Shown: positions 8,044-16,146 of the stretch, piece after piece
How the letters are laid out: every line of letters begins with the position of its first letter
Numbering within the stretch: the first letter of the stretch is position 1
Source: Flavobacterium sp. HSC-32F16
GTDB lineage: Bacteria; Bacteroidota; Bacteroidia; Flavobacteriales; Flavobacteriaceae
DNA length: 64,000 bases
Assembly: GCF_024171645.1 (NCBI RefSeq)
Contig: NZ_JALKAC010000011.1
Coordinates: 62,001 to 126,000 of the forward strand
Direction of reading: 5' to 3'
Made by a program: the position numbers and the translations under genes
The notes under the pieces: generated by a model
Database searches by the model: none
What the model was told of the DNA's origin: nothing
What the model saw: the letters and a program-made list of their open reading frames with translations, nothing else

Positions 8044-10899
8044 TTATTTACTCAAATACATTTTTCTTCTAGAATACAATTCGTAGAATTGATCGTCTTT
8101 TAAGTCATCAATAAACAAGATGCTTTCTCCTGTTGATTTCATTTCTGGTCCTAACGCTTTGTTTACGTTCGGGAATTTGCTGAAAGAGAAAACTGGTTGT
8201 TTGATTGCATAACCTTTTAATTGCGGGTTAAAATCAAAATCAGTTACTTTATTATGACCTAACATTACTTTTGTAGCGTAGTTTACATAAGGTTCTCCGT
8301 AAGCTTTTGCAATAAACGGAACTGTTCTAGAAGCTCTCGGATTTGCCTCGATAATATAAACTGTATCATCTTTAATCGCAAACTGAATATTGATCAAACC
8401 AACCGTTTTTAAAGCTCTAGCAATTTTATGCGTATGATCTTTAATTTGCTGCATTACGAATTCTCCTAAGTTAAAAGGAGGCAATGTCGCGTTACTATCT
8501 CCAGAGTGAACTCCGCAAGGCTCGATATGCTCCATAATTCCGATGATGTACACATTTCCGTCAGCATCACAAATGGCATCAGCTTCAGCTTCGATTGCTC
8601 CGGCTAAGTAGTGATCTAAAAGTAATTTGTTTCCTGGAATTGTTTTCAACAAGTCGATAACGTGTTCTTCAAGCTCTTTTTTATTGATTACAATTTTCAT
8701 TCCCTGACCTCCTAATACATAAGAAGGACGAATTAAAAGTGGAAAATCTAAACTGTCTGCTAATTTTGAAGCCTCATCTGCTGTTTCTGCGATTCCAAAT
8801 CTTGGGAAAGGAATATGTAATTCTGTCAATAAATCTGAGAATCTTCCTCTGTCTTCAGCTAAATCAAGCGCATCAAAACTAGTTCCAATGATTTTCACTC
8901 CGTATTTAGATAATTTATCTGCTAATTTCAAAGCAGTTTGTCCACCTAGCTGCACGATTACACCTTCTGGTTTTTCGTGTTGAATGATATCATAAATATG
9001 TTCCCAGAAAACAGGTTCGAAGTATAATTTATCAGCTGTATCAAAGTCTGTAGAAACCGTTTCAGGATTACAGTTGATCATGATTGTTTCGTAACCGCAT
9101 TCTTTTGCTGCTAAAACTCCATGTACGCAAGAGTAATCAAATTCAATTCCCTGTCCAATTCTGTTTGGTCCGGAACCTAAAACAATCACTTTCTTTTTAT
9201 CTGTTACAATACTTTCATTGTCTACGAAACGCTCACCATTTGCTTTTTCGATTTCAGCCTCAAAAGTAGAGTAATAATATGGTGTTTTAGCTTTAAACTC
9301 AGCCGCACAAGTATCAACCAATTTAAACACACGATTGATGTTTTTATCCATACGCAAAGCGTGTACTTCACTTTCCAGACAGTTCATCATGTGAGCCAAT
9401 TGTCTGTCAGCAAAACCTTTTTGTTTTGCCTCAAGTAATAATTCTTTAGGAAGATCAGAAACTTTATAGTTTGAGATTTCTTTTTCTAAAATATAAAGCT
9501 CTTCATATTGTTTTAAGAACCACATATCGATTCTTGTAATTTCATGAATAGTGCTTAATGGAATTCCCATTGCAATGGCATCATAAATTACAAAAACTCT
9601 GTCCCAGCTAGCGTAAGTAAGCTTTTCGATAATCTGCTCGTAATCTTTATATCCTTTTCCGTCTGCTCCTAAACCGTTTCTTTTAATTTCTAAAGATTGA
9701 GTTGCTTTATGAAGTGCTTCCTGAAAAGAACGTCCAATTCCCATAACCTCACCTACAGATTTCATTTGAAGACCTAACGTTCTGTCAGATCCTTCAAATT
9801 TATCAAAGTTCCAACGAGGTATTTTTACGATTACGTAATCTAAAGTTGGTTCAAAAAGAGCCGAAGTAGATTTTGTAATTTGATTTTGTAATTCATCTAA
9901 ATTGTACCCTAAAGCTAGTTTAGAAGCAATTTTAGCAATTGGATATCCAGTCGCTTTTGATGCTAAAGCAGAAGAACGAGATACACGAGGATTAATCTCG
10001 ATTGCTACGATATCTTCTTTTTCATCTGGAGAAACTGCGAATTGTACATTACAACCTCCTGCAAAATTTCCAATACTTCTCATCATCAAAATTGCGTAAT
10101 CACGTAATTTTTGAAAAGTGGTATCAGATAATGTCATTGCAGGTGCAACTGTGATAGAATCTCCAGTATGGATTCCCATTGGATCCATATTTTCGATAGA
10201 ACAGATAATTACAACATTGTCATTTTTATCTCTTAAAAGTTCTAATTCGTATTCTTTCCATCCCATTAAAGCTTTATCAATTAAAACTTCGTGAATTGGA
10301 GACGCTTCAAGCCCGCGAGTCAAAAGCTCATCAAAATCTTCTTTTTTGTAAACTACTGCAGCTCCAGTTCCTCCAAGTGTAAACGAAGGACGAATTACAA
10401 GCGGGAAACCAAATTCCTGAGCGATTTCTTTTCCTTCTAAGTAAGAAGTAGCTGTTTTTGCAGGTGCAGTTGGAACATTTATTCTTTCTAAAAGCTGTTT
10501 AAATTGTTCTCTGTCTTCAGTAATATTAATTGCGTTTACATCAACCCCGATTAATCTTACTCCGAAATCCTGCCAGATTCCTTTTTCTTCAGCTTCCAAA
10601 CACAAATTCAATGCAGTTTGTCCTCCCATTGTTGGTAAAACAGCATCAATTTGCGGATGTTCCTTCAGAATTTCAATAATCGATTTTGTAGTTAAAGGTT
10701 TCAAATAAATATGATCGGCCATAGATGGGTCGGTCATAATCGTCGCTGGATTTGAGTTTATCAGAATAACTTCAATTCCTTCTTCACGAATCGAACGTGC
10801 AGATTGAGATCCCGCATAATCGAATTCGCAAGCTTGACCAATTACAATAGGTCCCGAACCTATTATTAAAACTGATTTAATTGATGTGTCTTTAGGCAT
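8044..10899 (-). CDS. carB: Carbamoyl-phosphate synthase large subunit, lacking the C-terminal allosteric domain
   Basis: The 951-residue protein joins bicarbonate, glutamine-derived ammonia and two ATP to make carbamoyl phosphate for pyrimidine and arginine synthesis. The two homologous synthase halves are visible: GSGPIVIGQACEFDYAGSQ near the N-terminus and GSGPNRIGQGIEFDYS at about 575. Each is followed by an ATP-grasp fold with an EINPR or EANPR metal-ligand motif, and an oligomerisation region lies between them. The protein ends about 25 residues after GPEMKSTGES, where the E. coli enzyme continues for roughly 130 more residues as the MGS-like domain that binds UMP and ornithine. No carA is adjacent. 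Function is certain; the short C-terminus appears native, since the stop is followed by a normal terminator. Confidence 0.97.
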   Translation of the reverse strand: MPKDTSIKSVLIIGSGPIVIGQACEFDYAGSQSARSIREEGIEVILINSNPATIMTDPSMADHIYLKPLTTKSIIEILKEHPQIDAVLPTMGGQTALNLCLEAEEKGIWQDFGVRLIGVDVNAINITEDREQFKQLLERINVPTAPAKTATSYLEGKEIAQEFGFPLVIRPSFTLGGTGAAVVYKKEDFDELLTRGLEASPIHEVLIDKALMGWKEYELELLRDKNDNVVIICSIENMDPMGIHTGDSITVAPAMTLSDTTFQKLRDYAILMMRSIGNFAGGCNVQFAVSPDEKEDIVAIEINPRVSRSSALASKATGYPIAKIASKLALGYNLDELQNQITKSTSALFEPTLDYVIVKIPRWNFDKFEGSDRTLGLQMKSVGEVMGIGRSFQEALHKATQSLEIKRNGLGADGKGYKDYEQIIEKLTYASWDRVFVIYDAIAMGIPLSTIHEITRIDMWFLKQYEELYILEKEISNYKVSDLPKELLLEAKQKGFADRQLAHMMNCLESEVHALRMDKNINRVFKLVDTCAAEFKAKTPYYYSTFEAEIEKANGERFVDNESIVTDKKKVIVLGSGPNRIGQGIEFDYSCVHGVLAAKECGYETIMINCNPETVSTDFDTADKLYFEPVFWEHIYDIIQHEKPEGVIVQLGGQTALKLADKLSKYGVKIIGTSFDALDLAEDRGRFSDLLTELHIPFPRFGIAETADEASKLADSLDFPLLIRPSYVLGGQGMKIVINKKELEEHVIDLLKTIPGNKLLLDHYLAGAIEAEADAICDADGNVYIIGIMEHIEPCGVHSGDSNATLPPFNLGEFVMQQIKDHTHKIARALKTVGLINIQFAIKDDTVYIIEANPRASRTVPFIAKAYGEPYVNYATKVMLGHNKVTDFDFNPQLKGYAIKQPVFSFSKFPNVNKALGPEMKSTGESILFIDDLKDDQFYELYSRRKMYLSK

Positions 10900-10992
10900 T
10901 TTTTATGTATTGTGTAGTTATATAAGTACTTTAAAAAACATTCTTACTTTACTAAAAACGAGAATGTTGAGCTATTTTTTACCGACAAGGTA

Positions 10993-11026
10993 TAAAAAAA
11001 GGCGATACTAAGAAAGTAACGCCTTA
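10993..11026 (-). terminator. Terminator of rpmH
   Basis: On the minus strand AGGCGTTACT pairs with AGTATCGCCT (one mismatch) and is followed by seven T. It lies between rpmH and carB, so the two are probably not co-transcribed. Confidence 0.82.
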
Positions 11027-11044
11027 TTTATGTTTATAGAAACA

Positions 11045-11206
11045 TTATTTTTTGTGTCTAGGCTCGCTAGAAACAGTTAATTTATGTCTTCCTTTTGCTC
11101 TTCTACGCGCTAGAACTTTTCTTCCATTCGCAGAAGCCATTCTGTCCATAAATCCGTGCTTATTTCTTCTTTTTCTTTTCGATGGTTGAAATGTTCTTTT
11201 GCTCAT
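11045..11206 (-). CDS. rpmH: 50S ribosomal protein L34
   Basis: The minus strand encodes a 53-residue, highly basic protein beginning MSKRTFQPSKRKRRNKHGF and continuing MDRMASANGRKVLARRRAKG. This is the conserved L34 sequence (TxQPSxRKRxxxHGFxxRM). The C-terminus is extended by a short LTVSSEPRHKK tail, as is usual in Bacteroidota. L34 sits in the large ribosomal subunit. In many bacteria rpmH adjoins rnpA and dnaA; here it stands alone between carB and a TPR protein gene. Confidence 0.97.
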   Translation of the reverse strand: MSKRTFQPSKRKRRNKHGFMDRMASANGRKVLARRRAKGRHKLTVSSEPRHKK

Positions 11207-11344
11207 TGCTTTGTATCTTTAAAAATGGTATCTAATTAACTCGTTCTTGGTTTTGAATATCGTTGCTCAAAAACCGAGTGCAAATATACAAAGACTTTTT
11301 TTTCTGGCAAGTAGTTTTATAAAAATATTTTTAATTCCTTTTAC

Positions 11345-11352
11345 TATCTTTG
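11345..11352 (+). promoter_or_regulatory. -7 promoter element of the TPR protein gene
   Basis: TATCTTTG fits the TAnnTTTG consensus and lies 22 bases before the ATG at 11375. No clear TTG is found at the -33 position. Confidence 0.4.
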
Positions 11353-11374
11353 CAATCACAAATATACATCTATT

Positions 11375-11890
11375 ATGTTTAATAAAATTATCAAACTTAT
11401 TCTAGCCGGACTTCTAGTGGCAGCTGGACTTTGGCAGATTATCGATAAAGAAATCGGAAATGGAATCTTCCTTATATTATTATCTGCAATTCCTATTTTT
11501 CTTTATTTTAAAAATGAATTTATCTTATTAGCTTTCCTTAAATTAAGAAAACAAGACTTTGAAGGCGCTAAAAAATGGCTGGCATATATCAAAAATCCAG
11601 AATCTGCTTTAGTAAGAAAACAACAAGGATATTTTAATTATCTTCACGGGATTATGCTTTCGCAGACTAATTTAATTCAGGCTGAGAAACATTTCAAAAA
11701 AGCTATTGAACTTGGACTATCAATGGATATGGACTTAGCAGTAGCAAAATTAAACCTTGCAGGCGTTGCCATGTCACGCAGAAGAAAATTGGAAGCGACT
11801 AATTTATTAAATGAAGCTAAAAAATTAGACAAACAAGGAATGCTGAAAGAGCAAATCTCTATGATGAAAGAACAAATGAAGAAAATCTAA
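11375..11890 (+). CDS. DUF2892-like membrane segment with TPR-like repeat domain
   Basis: The 171-residue protein starts with two hydrophobic helices (about 5-22 and 28-46; LAGLLVAAGLWQIIDKEIGN joins them), like the short DUF2892 membrane unit. A soluble helical region follows, with TPR-like features: QGYFNYLHGIMLSQTNLIQA then EKHFKKAIELGL and a second helix pair with EAKKLDKQG. It probably sits in the inner membrane with the TPR part in the cytoplasm as a protein-binding surface. The partner is unknown. A terminator follows immediately. Confidence 0.75.
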   Translation: MFNKIIKLILAGLLVAAGLWQIIDKEIGNGIFLILLSAIPIFLYFKNEFILLAFLKLRKQDFEGAKKWLAYIKNPESALVRKQQGYFNYLHGIMLSQTNLIQAEKHFKKAIELGLSMDMDLAVAKLNLAGVAMSRRRKLEATNLLNEAKKLDKQGMLKEQISMMKEQMKKI

Positions 11891-11911
11891 TTTTCTAAAT
11901 CACAATATTTT

Positions 11912-11946
11912 AAATCCCAAATTCCAAAAGAATTTGGGATTTTTAT
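11912..11946 (+). terminator. Intrinsic terminator
   Basis: AAATCCCAAATT and AATTTGGGATTT form a 12-bp stem with loop CCAAAAG, followed by a T-rich tract. Confidence 0.9.
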
Positions 11947-12077
11947 TTTAGATTATTGAGTTTAGATTTCAGATTGCTTTCTTTAGAAATCTTTTTATTG
12001 ATTGTCTTTGCATACACATCTTTGCCAAAGTTTAAAAGTTTTACAAGGATTCTAAAATTCTAAAAAGTTTTTGGAAT

Positions 12078-12737
12078 TTAAGCTTCCAATATAATCGAAG
12101 GCAGATTTTCATTAAGCCATTTATATTTATTGAGAATCATAATATGAGTACCGCCTTTTACAACAATACAACTATTGATGTATTTTATTGGAAAAACTTC
12201 GTCTTTATCGCCGTGAATATGGACTACGTTTTCATCAACCTTATTACGATTCCATAATATAACAGATTCAACTGCCCACTGTAAATAGTTAAGATCACGA
12301 ACGGCTAAAAACTTCTCGTACAACTTAATGCGTTTATTTACTTTTTCTCCAAAGGAATATTTTGCCAGACTTTCGATATTCAAAATCAACTTCATTGGAA
12401 TCAATTTATAGGCTTTGGTTGTTTTTCCTATTTTCATTCTTCTAGGAAATTCAATATTACTTCTAACGCTCGAAATAATAATTACTTTTCGGGCATTAAC
12501 GTGTTTTGCAATTTCCTGAACTAAAATTCCCCCAAAGGAAACGCCAATTAAAACAGGATTTTCGTGTTTGATATTCTTAGAAATTCGAAATGCATAATCA
12601 GACAATGCTTCTTTTGGATGTGGAATTTCCCATTCTAATAAACACATTTCAAAAACAGACTCATCTAATTTGATTCTTTCAAATATTGCCGGACTTGCCG
12701 CCAAACCGGGCATAAAATATACTGGAATTTTACTCAT
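12078..12737 (-). CDS. Alpha/beta-hydrolase fold protein
   Basis: This 219-residue cytosolic protein has the alpha/beta-hydrolase plan: an oxyanion-region strand YFMPGLAASPAIF at 7-19, the nucleophile elbow GVSFGG at about 64-69 (Ser as nucleophile), a HGDKDEVFP segment near 175-183 with the likely acid, and GGTHIMI near 195-201 with the catalytic His. The full triad is therefore visible. The substrate cannot be told. It stands alone, with no obvious partner genes. Confidence 0.82.
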   Translation of the reverse strand: MSKIPVYFMPGLAASPAIFERIKLDESVFEMCLLEWEIPHPKEALSDYAFRISKNIKHENPVLIGVSFGGILVQEIAKHVNARKVIIISSVRSNIEFPRRMKIGKTTKAYKLIPMKLILNIESLAKYSFGEKVNKRIKLYEKFLAVRDLNYLQWAVESVILWNRNKVDENVVHIHGDKDEVFPIKYINSCIVVKGGTHIMILNKYKWLNENLPSIILEA

Positions 12738-13035
12738 TTGTTTGAAAAGGGATTATAATTGCGGATTTTAATTTCAAGCTAAATTTACTTTTTTAAATGA
12801 TATGCACAGCAAATCTTACACCATTCTTACATATTAAAACAATTTAAACTACAAAACAGATGAGTTTCTTAAACTAGTCTAAATCTTACTTAAAATACTT
12901 CAATATTGAGAATCAAATGATTAACTTTGCAGTCCAAATTACTCGCATTTAAATATCTTTTCCAAAGAATTTATTTGTTTATTTTTTATCGTTCTTTTTC
13001 TAATATTTTTTATCCACCCCAAAAACATGACAAAT

Positions 13036-13338
13036 ATGGAACCTGCTGCAACTATGGAAATCAAAGACAATACTTTTGCAAGACAATTTGAAACCGTAGT
13101 CCCTGAAGGATTATTAAGCGTTGAATATTCTTTTCAGGAAAAGAAAATCTTTTTAACTAAAATCAATACGCCGGAAAACTTTGAAAACCAACCCGTAATT
13201 GACATCTTACTTAAAAACATTATGGAATTAAGTACAGAGAAAAAATTTAGAGTTGTACCCATTCACCCAAAAATCGCTGCATTTTTCAAAAAAAATCCAA
13301 AGTACAAAGATTTATTGCCGCCGGGAATCAGGATTTAA
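13036..13338 (+). CDS. YjdJ/Gtn1-type GNAT-like small protein
   Basis: The 100-residue protein (or 103 if the ATG at 13027 is used) resembles the short GCN5-related acetyltransferase family typified by YjdJ: an N-terminal strand pair FETVVPEGLLSVEYSF, a helix (PVIDILLKNIMELS) and the C-terminal block FRVVPIHPKIAAFFKKNPKY that corresponds to the family's PxCxFxxxYxxxxPxYxDL motif. The expected acyl-CoA pyrophosphate loop (RGxGxG) is missing; ENFENQPVI stands in its place. A possible -7 box TAACTTTG is found near 12923. The gene ends tail-to-tail with the DASS transporter gene with a 4-base overlap. Confidence 0.65.
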   Translation: MEPAATMEIKDNTFARQFETVVPEGLLSVEYSFQEKKIFLTKINTPENFENQPVIDILLKNIMELSTEKKFRVVPIHPKIAAFFKKNPKYKDLLPPGIRI

Positions 13339-14765
13339 AAATAATCTATTACCCAAAGCCATAATCCTCCTATTACCATGTAAATAAAAAGCATTACAAG
13401 TCCGGTTACTAAACCTTTTACCCACCAGCTTTTTAAATCAACATATCCGCTCCCGAAGAAAACGGGAGCCGGACCATGTCCGTAATGCGTTAATGTTCCG
13501 TAAATCGACCCCATAAATCCAAGCATAAAAGCCAATAGCAACCCAGGAATTCCCAAAGAAATCCCAACTCCTAAAAGCGCCGCATACATTGCTGCTACGT
13601 GCGCCGTTGCACTTGCAAAAAGATAATGGCTGAAAAAATACACCAATATAATTATCGGAAAAGCCATCTGCCAGCTTAATCCGCCTATTTCTGCTTTTAC
13701 CACATTACTAAACCAGCCAATAAACCCAAGTTCATTAAGTGAACTTGCCATCATTACTAAAACTGAAAACCATACAATGGTATCCCACGCTCCTTTTTCG
13801 GCCTTTACATCATCCCACGTTAAAACGGAAGTCAGCAGCAAAATAACCAAACCAATAAATGCTGTTGTCGTAGCATCGATAGAAAACAAATCGCCTGTCA
13901 TCCAAAGAAATAACAAAATAAAGAAAGTCAACAGCATCATCCATTCGTTACGCGTAATAGCCCCCATTTCTTTTAATTTTTGAATAGCAATCTGCGGTGC
14001 ATCTCCAGTACTTTTAAGTTCTGGCGGATATATCTTATACAACACAAAAGGAATCACAAAAAAAGCACATAATCCCGGAACAATTGCAGCAGCAGCCCAA
14101 GACATCCAGGTTATTTTAATTCCTAAGTTAAGCGCAAACTTCTGACACATTGGATTACTTGCTGTTCCGGTAAGAAACATAGACGAAGCTATTAAGTTCA
14201 TATTATAACAATTCAATGTTAAGTAAGAACCTAATTTTCGATGTGTTTCTGGATGATCAGGCAAAGAACCAAAACTAATTGCCATTGATTTCATGATTGG
14301 ATAAATAATTCCCCCTCCTCTAGCCGTATTACTTGGTACGGCCGGAGCCAACACTAAATCGGCAAGGCCTAATCCGTAAGCCAGCCCAAGGGAGCTTTTT
14401 CCGAATATTCGAATAAATATGAAGGCGATTCTGTTTCCTAAACCTGTTTTTATAAATCCTCGCGCTATAAAAAACGAAATTCCGATGAGCCAGATTACTT
14501 TATCTCCAAATCCTTTTAACGCCAATGTGATTGATTTTCCTGCATCACCCGGCGCTAAAACCTGTGTAAAAGCGGTTAAAGCAATCGCAATCATACACAT
14601 TGTTCCCATTGGAGCAGCTTTTAGAATAATTCCTAAAATAGTTGCCACAAAAATAGCAAACAAGTGCCAGGCTTCAATTACTACACCATTTGGCGCAGGA
14701 ACGAACCAAATTGAAATTCCAACTATAAGTGTTATCAGGGTTTGAGGAATTTGTACTTCTTTCAT
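13335..14765 (-). CDS. DASS/SLC13 family sodium-coupled anion symporter
   Basis: The 476-residue polytopic inner-membrane protein has about 12 hydrophobic segments and the DASS family hallmarks: a repeated hairpin region with PAVPSNTARGGGI (about 140-152) and LTGTASNPM (about 197-205), the SNT motif and its partner that coordinate sodium and substrate carboxylates. A C-terminal half with SATAHVAAMYA repeats the pattern. Members import dicarboxylates, citrate, sulfate or phosphate with sodium. The gene lies 21 bases after a phosphate-selective-porin-like gene in the same direction, so the two probably form an outer-plus-inner membrane uptake unit for one anion. Confidence 0.9.
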   Translation of the reverse strand: MKEVQIPQTLITLIVGISIWFVPAPNGVVIEAWHLFAIFVATILGIILKAAPMGTMCMIAIALTAFTQVLAPGDAGKSITLALKGFGDKVIWLIGISFFIARGFIKTGLGNRIAFIFIRIFGKSSLGLAYGLGLADLVLAPAVPSNTARGGGIIYPIMKSMAISFGSLPDHPETHRKLGSYLTLNCYNMNLIASSMFLTGTASNPMCQKFALNLGIKITWMSWAAAAIVPGLCAFFVIPFVLYKIYPPELKSTGDAPQIAIQKLKEMGAITRNEWMMLLTFFILLFLWMTGDLFSIDATTTAFIGLVILLLTSVLTWDDVKAEKGAWDTIVWFSVLVMMASSLNELGFIGWFSNVVKAEIGGLSWQMAFPIIILVYFFSHYLFASATAHVAAMYAALLGVGISLGIPGLLLAFMLGFMGSIYGTLTHYGHGPAPVFFGSGYVDLKSWWVKGLVTGLVMLFIYMVIGGLWLWVIDYF

Positions 14766-14786
14766 AATAAAAGGAATTATATTAAA

Positions 14787-15938
14787 CTACAGCCTGCATT
14801 GAAACTGAATTATAAATAAGGTATCACTATAAATGGATGTATCTGGAATGTTTCGGTCGTATTTATCTATTTCAAGTCCCATTTCTATACGCCCTGTATA
14901 GGCTTTTCCAAATTCGAGACTTATCATGGGCGTATAAGTCTGCCTTACATTTGAATCTATTTTATAGTTTGGATCAAATCTTTCATAACGGCAAGACACT
15001 TCTAAAGAGGTTAATTTTTTATAATCAATCTGATATCTCAAATTAGGCAGGAAGTAAATACCGCGCATTTGATAATCGGCAACATCGTTTGTTCTGGCAT
15101 CGACTGGTAAAGAGAAGTATAAATTATGATTGGTTCCTTGTTTATATTCTATTTGCAAATCAAAAGTAAAACGATCTGTAAGTTTAAAATCGCTGGTAAT
15201 ATCAGCACCTAGAGCATATACTTTTTCTTTAGCATATTTTCCGATACCGCCATTTAATCCTAAATTAATTTTATGCAGCTTTGATAATCCAAACACAAAT
15301 CTAGAAGAATATTGTTTTCCGTTGTCATTGTCTTTTTCCTGATTTTTTCCGTTTCCGTTTAAAACTGAAACAGAATAATCCACAGGAATTTTTCCAATAT
15401 CAAATTTTCCTGTTGCAGAAGCTCCGATTTGAAAACTGGTCCAGCCGTTTTTTCCGAACTCATAATATTGATTAGAGAAATCAAAAGATTTTATGATATC
15501 TACCGGAACTAATTCTTCTACACCAAAAGCGGGACGAAACTGACCTCCTAAAACGGCAATGTATTTATTGAAGGTGTATTTTGCGTAAGCGTTTTCAAGA
15601 ACTTTTCCTTTGGCATCTGATTTAAAATCGGCAAGATTTACCAAGATGACTACTTCTGTCGCTTCACTTAGTTTTGTATTTAATCCTACACGCATTCTTT
15701 TTATATCAAATGAACTTTGGGTTACATCGCCTGTAGAATGATGCATACCCAGAACATCTACATTTTCGTCAAAGCTTTCTAAATATCGGGCCTGAAAAAG
15801 TCCTTTAAATTGAAATTGAGGATATTTAACACTACTTTCCGAATCCTCTGCCTTTTGTGTTTCAGCAGTTTGCGCATTCATAAAAAGCGGCATTATAAAA
15901 AAAACAAAAGCAATTCTTATTAGTAAAGGTTTATTCAT
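14787..15938 (-). CDS. Phosphate-selective porin O/P-like outer-membrane protein
   Basis: The 383-residue protein has a signal peptide (cleaved after MPLFMNAQ) and an OprP-type beta-barrel: FQFKGLFQARYLESF at the first strand, then FDIKRMRVGL and a LGGQFRPAFGVEEL block typical of the family, ending in a barrel strand (FIIQFQCRL). OprO/P porins pass anions such as phosphate or pyrophosphate. It is upstream of and probably co-transcribed with the DASS symporter gene. The transported ion cannot be deduced from sequence alone; phosphate, sulfate or a dicarboxylate is possible. Confidence 0.85.
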   Translation of the reverse strand: MNKPLLIRIAFVFFIMPLFMNAQTAETQKAEDSESSVKYPQFQFKGLFQARYLESFDENVDVLGMHHSTGDVTQSSFDIKRMRVGLNTKLSEATEVVILVNLADFKSDAKGKVLENAYAKYTFNKYIAVLGGQFRPAFGVEELVPVDIIKSFDFSNQYYEFGKNGWTSFQIGASATGKFDIGKIPVDYSVSVLNGNGKNQEKDNDNGKQYSSRFVFGLSKLHKINLGLNGGIGKYAKEKVYALGADITSDFKLTDRFTFDLQIEYKQGTNHNLYFSLPVDARTNDVADYQMRGIYFLPNLRYQIDYKKLTSLEVSCRYERFDPNYKIDSNVRQTYTPMISLEFGKAYTGRIEMGLEIDKYDRNIPDTSIYSDTLFIIQFQCRL

Positions 15939-16093
15939 AGCCCTCTGAAATAAAAAATTAAACTTCGCTTACTGCTCCTTAAGAAAAAAGTTTTAAGAAA
16001 TGTCTTTGGAAAAACACCCCGCCAAATTAGTGAAAAAATCAATATATTGTAAAAATAATTGCATTAAAATTGTGTTAGGGATTCTAAAAAAAC

Positions 16094-16128
16094 AAAAAAG
16101 GCATAAGAATTAACTTATGCCTTTTTAA
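16094..16128 (-). terminator. Terminator of the ABC-F gene
   Basis: On the minus strand AAAAAGGCATAAG pairs with CTTATGCCTTTTT around a TTAATT loop and runs into T-rich sequence. Confidence 0.9.
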
Positions 16129-16146
16129 ATATATTTAGATGAAAAA

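Noticed and set aside
9084..9269. Short open frames on the strand opposite carB, rny, murA and DUF2339 genes
   Set aside because: They lie entirely inside well-supported genes, have low-complexity translations and lack promoters.
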